A stretch of 64,000 bases of DNA from Histoplasma ohiense (Eukaryota; Ascomycota; Eurotiomycetes; Onygenales; Ajellomycetaceae): assembly GCA_017607445.1 (NCBI GenBank), contig JAEVHH010000002.1, positions 6,664,001 to 6,728,000 on the forward strand, written 5' to 3'. The notes under the pieces are model-generated. The model was not told the DNA's origin, did not search any database, and saw only the letters and a program-made list of their open reading frames with translations. Positions 59,558 through 64,000 of the stretch are shown piece after piece. The position numbers were made by a program, and so were the translations under genes. Numbering within the stretch: position 1 is the first letter of the stretch; the number at the start of each line of letters is the position of its first letter.

Positions 59558-60706
59558 ATGAGCTTCACTTTCGACGTGCTCAAAGGCTCAAAGGACGGGA
59601 AACTTGTTGCAGCTAGGACAACTCGGATTTTGCAGCGCAATGAGGTCTACGTTGAGATAACCCATACCGGAGTGTGCGGCACGGATGAGCATTACAGGCA
59701 TGCAGACCAGGTTCTGGGTCATGAAGGTATCGGGATTGTGAGGCAGGCGGGGTCTGGCGTTACCAATGTGAAAGTCGGAGATAGAGTTGGTCTCGGATAC
59801 TTCCGCAAGGTTTGCGGACTTTGCCCAAGCTGCTTGGAAGGTGAGATAAGCCTGTGAAGAGAAGTTCCCTAAGCTTGTACTGGCCGAAATGTCTAATCAG
59901 AGGACGATGTTCAGGTTGGGACCAGTATTGCGAGAAGAAAAGAGAATATGGCACCTCTGATTTCGATATTGGGACTTTCGCCCATGGGTCTGTCTGGAAC
60001 TCTGACTGTGTCTTTCGTATACCTGATGGTATTGACTCAGTTGACGCCGCTCCCTTGATGTGCGCTGGCGGAACGGTATGGACCATCTTGTCAGAATATG
60101 GAGTGCGGCCAACAGATCGTGTTGGGATCCTTGGTGTCGGAGGCCTCGGACACATGGCCATCAAGCTCGCTGCCGCCATTGGTAGCCATGTGGTAGTTTT
60201 GTCGAGCAGTGAAGCAAAGAGGCAGGAAGCTATGGACTACGGTGCCAGCGAGTACCATGTATTCCGTGCGGGACAGCCCATGGAGGGCTTGAAGCCCTTG
60301 AAGCACCTCCTGCTCTGTGGGAATGCTGGGGTTGATTTTAACTCGTATGGACTGCCTTTTAATATTCTTTCAGCTGCACTGATTTTGTTGAACGTTATCT
60401 GACGATCCTTCAATTAGGCTCATTCCTTTGATGGATAAACGAGGCACCATATACCCAATTACAGTCAACCTCAACCCATCCTCCATTCCACTGTTTCCTG
60501 TGCTTCAAAACGGAATTCGCATTCAAGGGTCGCTGGTTTCTTCACGCCGGAGTATGCATCAACTGCTCAAGCTTTGTGCAGCTAAGGGCATCGGACCTAC
60601 CACAATGCAGTTCCCCTTGACTCTAGCTGGCGCGGAGGATGCAATGAAAAATCTCAGGGAAGGAAAGATCAGATACAGAGCTGTTCTTGTCCGCGAAGGC
60701 ATTTGA
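59558..60706 (+). CDS. Zinc-dependent alcohol dehydrogenase (MDR family, 337 aa)
   Basis: Exons 59558-59840, 59903-60344 and 60418-60706 close in frame. Motifs: GVCGTDEHY (catalytic zinc Cys), LGHEGIGIV (catalytic His-Glu), CGLCPSCLEGRCSGWDQYC (four structural-zinc cysteines, completed by the first splice), and the Rossmann loop GVGGLGHMAIKLAA. Medium-chain dehydrogenases oxidise alcohols or reduce aldehydes with NAD(P). Length fits. The first acceptor is CAGAG rather than CAG, because only that keeps the frame. Substrate and cofactor preference cannot be read from the sequence. The divergent Hsp31-like gene lies 950 bp away. Confidence 0.88.
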
Positions 60707-60963
60707 GTTGAGAGGCACAAATGAAGTGGAATGGAATTGGCCATGCAACTTTGATTTTCTTAAAAAGCAGTTACACCAGGAACGCTAATAATAGATACTA
60801 TATCGAATTGCGAATCGCGGAATCCATGAATATAAATTCAAGATCTCAAATTGGTGTCCATTAAAATGTGATGAGAAAAGCTGACAAGGGGTGGAAAGGG
60901 GTTAACTGTTGAATTGTCAAGTTGAAACGATCTGATGATTGATCTATATTATACATACACATC

Positions 60964-62524
60964 TCAATAACCCATCTGGTTCCTTAAAAACACCATATCA
61001 TCCTCCGAAGGAGGCCTCATCATCCATTCATCGAATATGAGCTCATACGAATTGGCCCTCACTTCCGGATCCCAAGTTAGTATTTTCCGTATGAACCTGA
61101 GAAACTGGTCTTTTTCCTCGCCAGATGGGATTGAGGTGACAAAGTTCTCAAAAGAGGTTTCTGGGATGGGGGGTTCAGACACCCAGTCGCCTGTATAGAG
61201 ATCTTGAATAAGCTTAACTTTTTTGTAGCGTAAATATCAAGGAAGGATTTACCCAATTCATCAAAATAGGCCGAAAAGAGTGGGCTTTTCCGAATCATCT
61301 CCAGCGGTGGAGGACCCAGAAATCCAATATACTGTGCCAGGGCTAATGGAAGAACATATTGGTTGTTAGCCGGGTCAATGGGGCTGAATAAATTCTTCCC
61401 TTCCATGAGTTCAAGTGTCCGGTTGTGTTTATAATTTAAGTTAGATATAACTATGATGGAGTGTGATAGGTCCATGTCTACTGAGTACTGGTACTTACCA
61501 TGACACCAATGGACCACACATCAACCGGATATTCCCAAGGCAGGCCCAAAAGGACCTCTGGGGCTCTATATAAATCGGGCATCCACCAATCCTGATTAAT
61601 ATGCCCTTCAGCAAGGCGCATTTGCCCAAAACCAGTAAGGACTGGGAGGCCTGAGAGCTCCAGCTTGGTAGTTCGAGACCTGTAAACTGGAGCCACTCCA
61701 TCAGTTGTAATTACAGGGATGCTTGGATCTAGCGCCTCTTGGTCCTCAATGTCCTTGAGGCTGCTATCATCCTCAAGTTGCATCAGGACATTCTGAGGTG
61801 AAATATCTGCTCAAAGTATCATCAGTCAGGTAGTGACAAAAGGCTCCACCACTACATTGAAAACCTACCGGTATGTATGACACCACAGGTTGAATGAAAC
61901 CAATTGATAGAAAACCATAAGCGGTGTACGATGGATTTCACAAGAAGCTTAGGTAACATGGCATTTGGAAATGTCTCCTGTAACACGCGAATACTCTGGC
62001 CTTGGGGTTTTGAGGCGATGCAGTAGTGTCGTCGGCCACATGGGGCCCTATCGATTTCAAAGATATCATCTGCAAGACGAGTAAAGCCCACTCCGGGGAG
62101 GTCCCGCTGATCGGTCTCAGCGAATCGCTTCAAACGCTGCAGCATATTGATCTCATTAAGAATTGGGGAAGAGTCGGTATCTTGGCTGACACCCACTTTG
62201 AGTTAAGTGTACTGCTTTGCCCTAGAGAAGAAGTAAACACCAGTAATCTCGTTCAGAAATGAATGGGATGGCAAACCTCTGGTCCCAGGCAAGCCAAACG
62301 GTGGAATACGAGCCGTATCCGAGTTTCGCAATAACCCGGTAACGGCCTTTGAATACCTCGCCAATTTTGACAGGATAATAATGCCTTTCGTGATATCGTG
62401 GTAAGTTCTGTTCTTCGATAGCTTCTCCAGCAGCCATGGTAAGGTTTTGTCGACAAAACGTCAGAGGTGCTGGTTGGAAACGTGCTCGTGTGAGCCGCTG
62501 TAATGATCCAGTGAGAAGACGCAT
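60964..62524 (-). pseudogene. SRPK-like protein kinase with nonsense codon and broken motifs
   Basis: Exon 1 (62524-62277) holds KIGEVFKGRYRVIAKLGYGSYSTVWLAWD, a normal glycine-rich loop. Exon 2 (62221-61869) should read DQRAKQYT-x-LKV, but x is TAA (62205-62203), next to the catalytic lysine. It continues through SPILNEINML to CGVIHT; exon 3 (from 61806) gives DISPQNVLM (catalytic loop) and GFGQ in place of DFG, then DLYRAPEVLLG. The exon 3/4 junction lacks an AG acceptor where the frame and a CTAAC branch call for one (CCGG at 61419-61422). The C-lobe resumes with WDPEVRANSYELIFDEW and ends at 60964. Fungal SRPK-like kinases are often multi-copy. Skipping the stop through a later acceptor would also remove the lysine. 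Confidence 0.7.
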
Positions 62525-63261
62525 TTTGGAAAAGATTGATTGAGAGGTCTCCCTTGAAAATGAGAGTCGTCGTTGTTTTGTTTTGGCAGCGTTCAGCCTG
62601 GTGCCAGCCGCCGCCAAGCTTCTTGGGGAGCCTCGCTTGTTCCCTTTCTACGGGAGTAGCCCAAAAAAAAAAAGAAAAGGGACCTTCCGCCGTAGTCTCC
62701 GGGATTTCAAAGAGGCCTTAGCCTTTTGCACTCTCGGTCTGCCTTGGGACCCTGCTCGTCCAAAATCAGAATGCTTTGCAATTCCCTTGGCTCGATGATA
62801 GTATTCTCGGGACTCTCCATTTGCCAGAACCCATGCAATGGTTGCCTCTGGCTGAACCCGGCTTCCTCAAGCCTGACAGTTTATCACTTGGTCCATCGCA
62901 TCATGATGCGTGCCTAACACGGTCTCGCGGCCCATCCCCGTTGGCCTGTTCATGTAATAGTGATCAGATTACGGAGTACTGTTGGACATCTATCTACTGG
63001 GGTTATTATCCACTGTGTGGGGCACTAGTCCGTACTAAGTTCATTGTGGTCCATGCTGCTAGTAGAGGGGACGAACCAATCCAAACCCTCAACGATAGAC
63101 AACAACCAATCAGGTTCAACCTCACTTACTATGGAGGAAGTCATGTGATTTTGCGTCAGCCATGTCGCGTTCGGTAGTTAAGGGTTCGCGTTCAAACAAC
63201 ATCTTACATTCAAGTAATGTCGACACACGAAAAAGTGCCTTTGACCTGATGAATAGCCAAT
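62525..63261. other. Divergent promoter region
   Basis: No gene seen between the kinase pseudogene and the BRCT gene. One TACGGAGTA nonamer at 62970-62978. Confidence 0.6.
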
Positions 63262-64000
63262 ATGCCGGATACACGACTACAAGACGAGCAAAAGCTGTTC
63301 TCCCAGTGCAGGATTTGTATTATCTGTCCAGACATAAACGAACTTGATAACACTGCCCAGGTAAAGGTCAGCATGTCACCCCTCGTCGCAAGTCGCTAAC
63401 ATCGGTTTAGCTATCAGCTGCCATCCAGAATCATGGGGGTGAGGTCACTCTCCACCGATTGCCAGCATCGTTACCGTCCGTCCACGAATTTACTCATGTT
63501 GTGTCTTCCACCATTGATTTTCCTGGCCATGATGCAGCTTGCGACGCGTTGATCCCAGTTGTCAAACCCCAATGGGTGAATGCGTCAATTTCTAGAAACA
63601 AACTCGTAAACCCTCGAAATTATAACCCAGACCCAAGGCTCTTCCTAAATGATGTTGTTGTCTCTTGCGTGGATATTCCAGAGGGTGATCAGGATGCCAT
63701 TTTTGGGGCGGTTTTGGCGATGGGAGGGCTTTCCAGCTACAAAATTACACGCACCACAACGCATCTGGTGGCTTTGTCCATGGACTCTGACAAATGCGCC
63801 AGTATTTTGAATAGAGGGCTAAATATCAAAATAGTTCTTCCCCATTGGTAAATACAATTTCCCCACCCAATTCTCAAGCTTAATGAATATTGTCCAACTT
63901 CCTACTTTAGGTTTGATGATTGTATTAAGTTGGGAAGGAGAATCGACGAGCGTCCCTATTTGTTGCCAGATCCAGAGATACTTCGTTTGCGCCATAGCGC
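63262..64000 (+). CDS. BRCT-domain DNA-repair protein, Rtt107/Brc1-like (partial, runs off the right edge)
   Basis: Exons 63262-63360, 63411-63847 and 63911 to the window end close in frame. The start MPDTRLQDEQKLFSQCRICII is followed by ELDNTAQLSAAIQNHGGEV, the first BRCT repeat, with FTHVVSSTIDFPGHD and VVKPQWVNASI at its end. A second repeat begins RLFLNDVVVSCVDIPEGD and includes MGGLSSYKITRTTTHLVA and KIVLPHWFDDCIKLGRRIDERPY. The pattern matches the N-terminal BRCT array of fungal Brc1/Rtt107, a scaffold for repair of stalled replication forks that binds phosphorylated H2A. Most of the protein lies outside the window. Confidence 0.82.

Noticed and set aside
1..64000. CRISPR array, bacterial operons or prophage
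   Set aside because: The window is fungal nuclear DNA with spliceosomal introns; no spaced direct repeats of CRISPR type are seen.

Overview
The window looks like a 64-kb piece of an ascomycete genome, most likely a eurotiomycete and plausibly Onygenales. Genes are split by short introns (about 50-150 bp) with GTAAGT-like donors, CTAAC/CTGAC branch points and AG acceptors. The proteins are those of a filamentous fungus: a CpcA-type bZIP, Zn2Cys6, F-box, DUF7924-like and Hem25-type carrier proteins. The only sizeable repeat shows near-total CpG loss rather than classical CpA-to-TpA RIP, which I recall being reported for Coccidioides repeats. The species is inference. Exon boundaries were worked out by hand from splice signals and reading-frame closure.

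Layout. 1-4.6 kb: a dead, CpG-stripped LINE (endonuclease, reverse transcriptase and RNase H still recognisable), followed by a 9-bp tandem array and a hairpin plus (AAAC)n tail. 4.9-10.3 kb: gene-free DNA ending in a polypyrimidine promoter. 10.3-12.4 kb: a Meu6-like PH-domain protein. 13.8-15.7 kb: a DUF7924-like protein. 17.1-21.6 kb: mitochondrial NAD(P) transhydrogenase (minus strand). 25.0-27.2 kb: a cpcA/GCN4-type bZIP gene with two upstream ORFs and two TGACTCA sites. 28.9-30.1 kb: a secreted SGNH hydrolase. 30.9-34.5 kb: a decaying block holding a frameshifted 2-oxoglutarate oxygenase and a broken F-box gene, followed by 3.5 kb without genes. 38.0-39.1 kb: a Hem25-like mitochondrial glycine carrier. 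40.1-41.9 kb: a Zn2Cys6 regulator. 43.6-43.8 kb: a MITE-like element with 31-bp perfect inverted ends. 44.6-46.2 kb: a basic coiled-coil protein. 49.0-49.6 kb: prefoldin subunit 1. 51.4-52.3 kb: a cytochrome b561 protein. 52.9-54.2 kb: alkaline ceramidase. 54.8-56.4 kb: a peroxisomal LPX1-like hydrolase. 57.7-58.6 kb: an Hsp31/DJ-1-like protein. 59.6-60.7 kb: a zinc alcohol dehydrogenase. 61.0-62.5 kb: a broken SRPK-like kinase. 63.3-64.0 kb: the start of a BRCT protein of the Rtt107/Brc1 type.

The genes do not form one pathway. They are a mosaic of housekeeping genes (transhydrogenase, prefoldin, Hem25, ceramidase, cpcA) with accessory or decaying genes between them. The most distinctive points are the translational-control layout of cpcA, a forced 4-nt microexon in the transhydrogenase gene, three genes caught at different stages of decay, the CpG-erased LINE, and a MITE-like inverted-repeat element.
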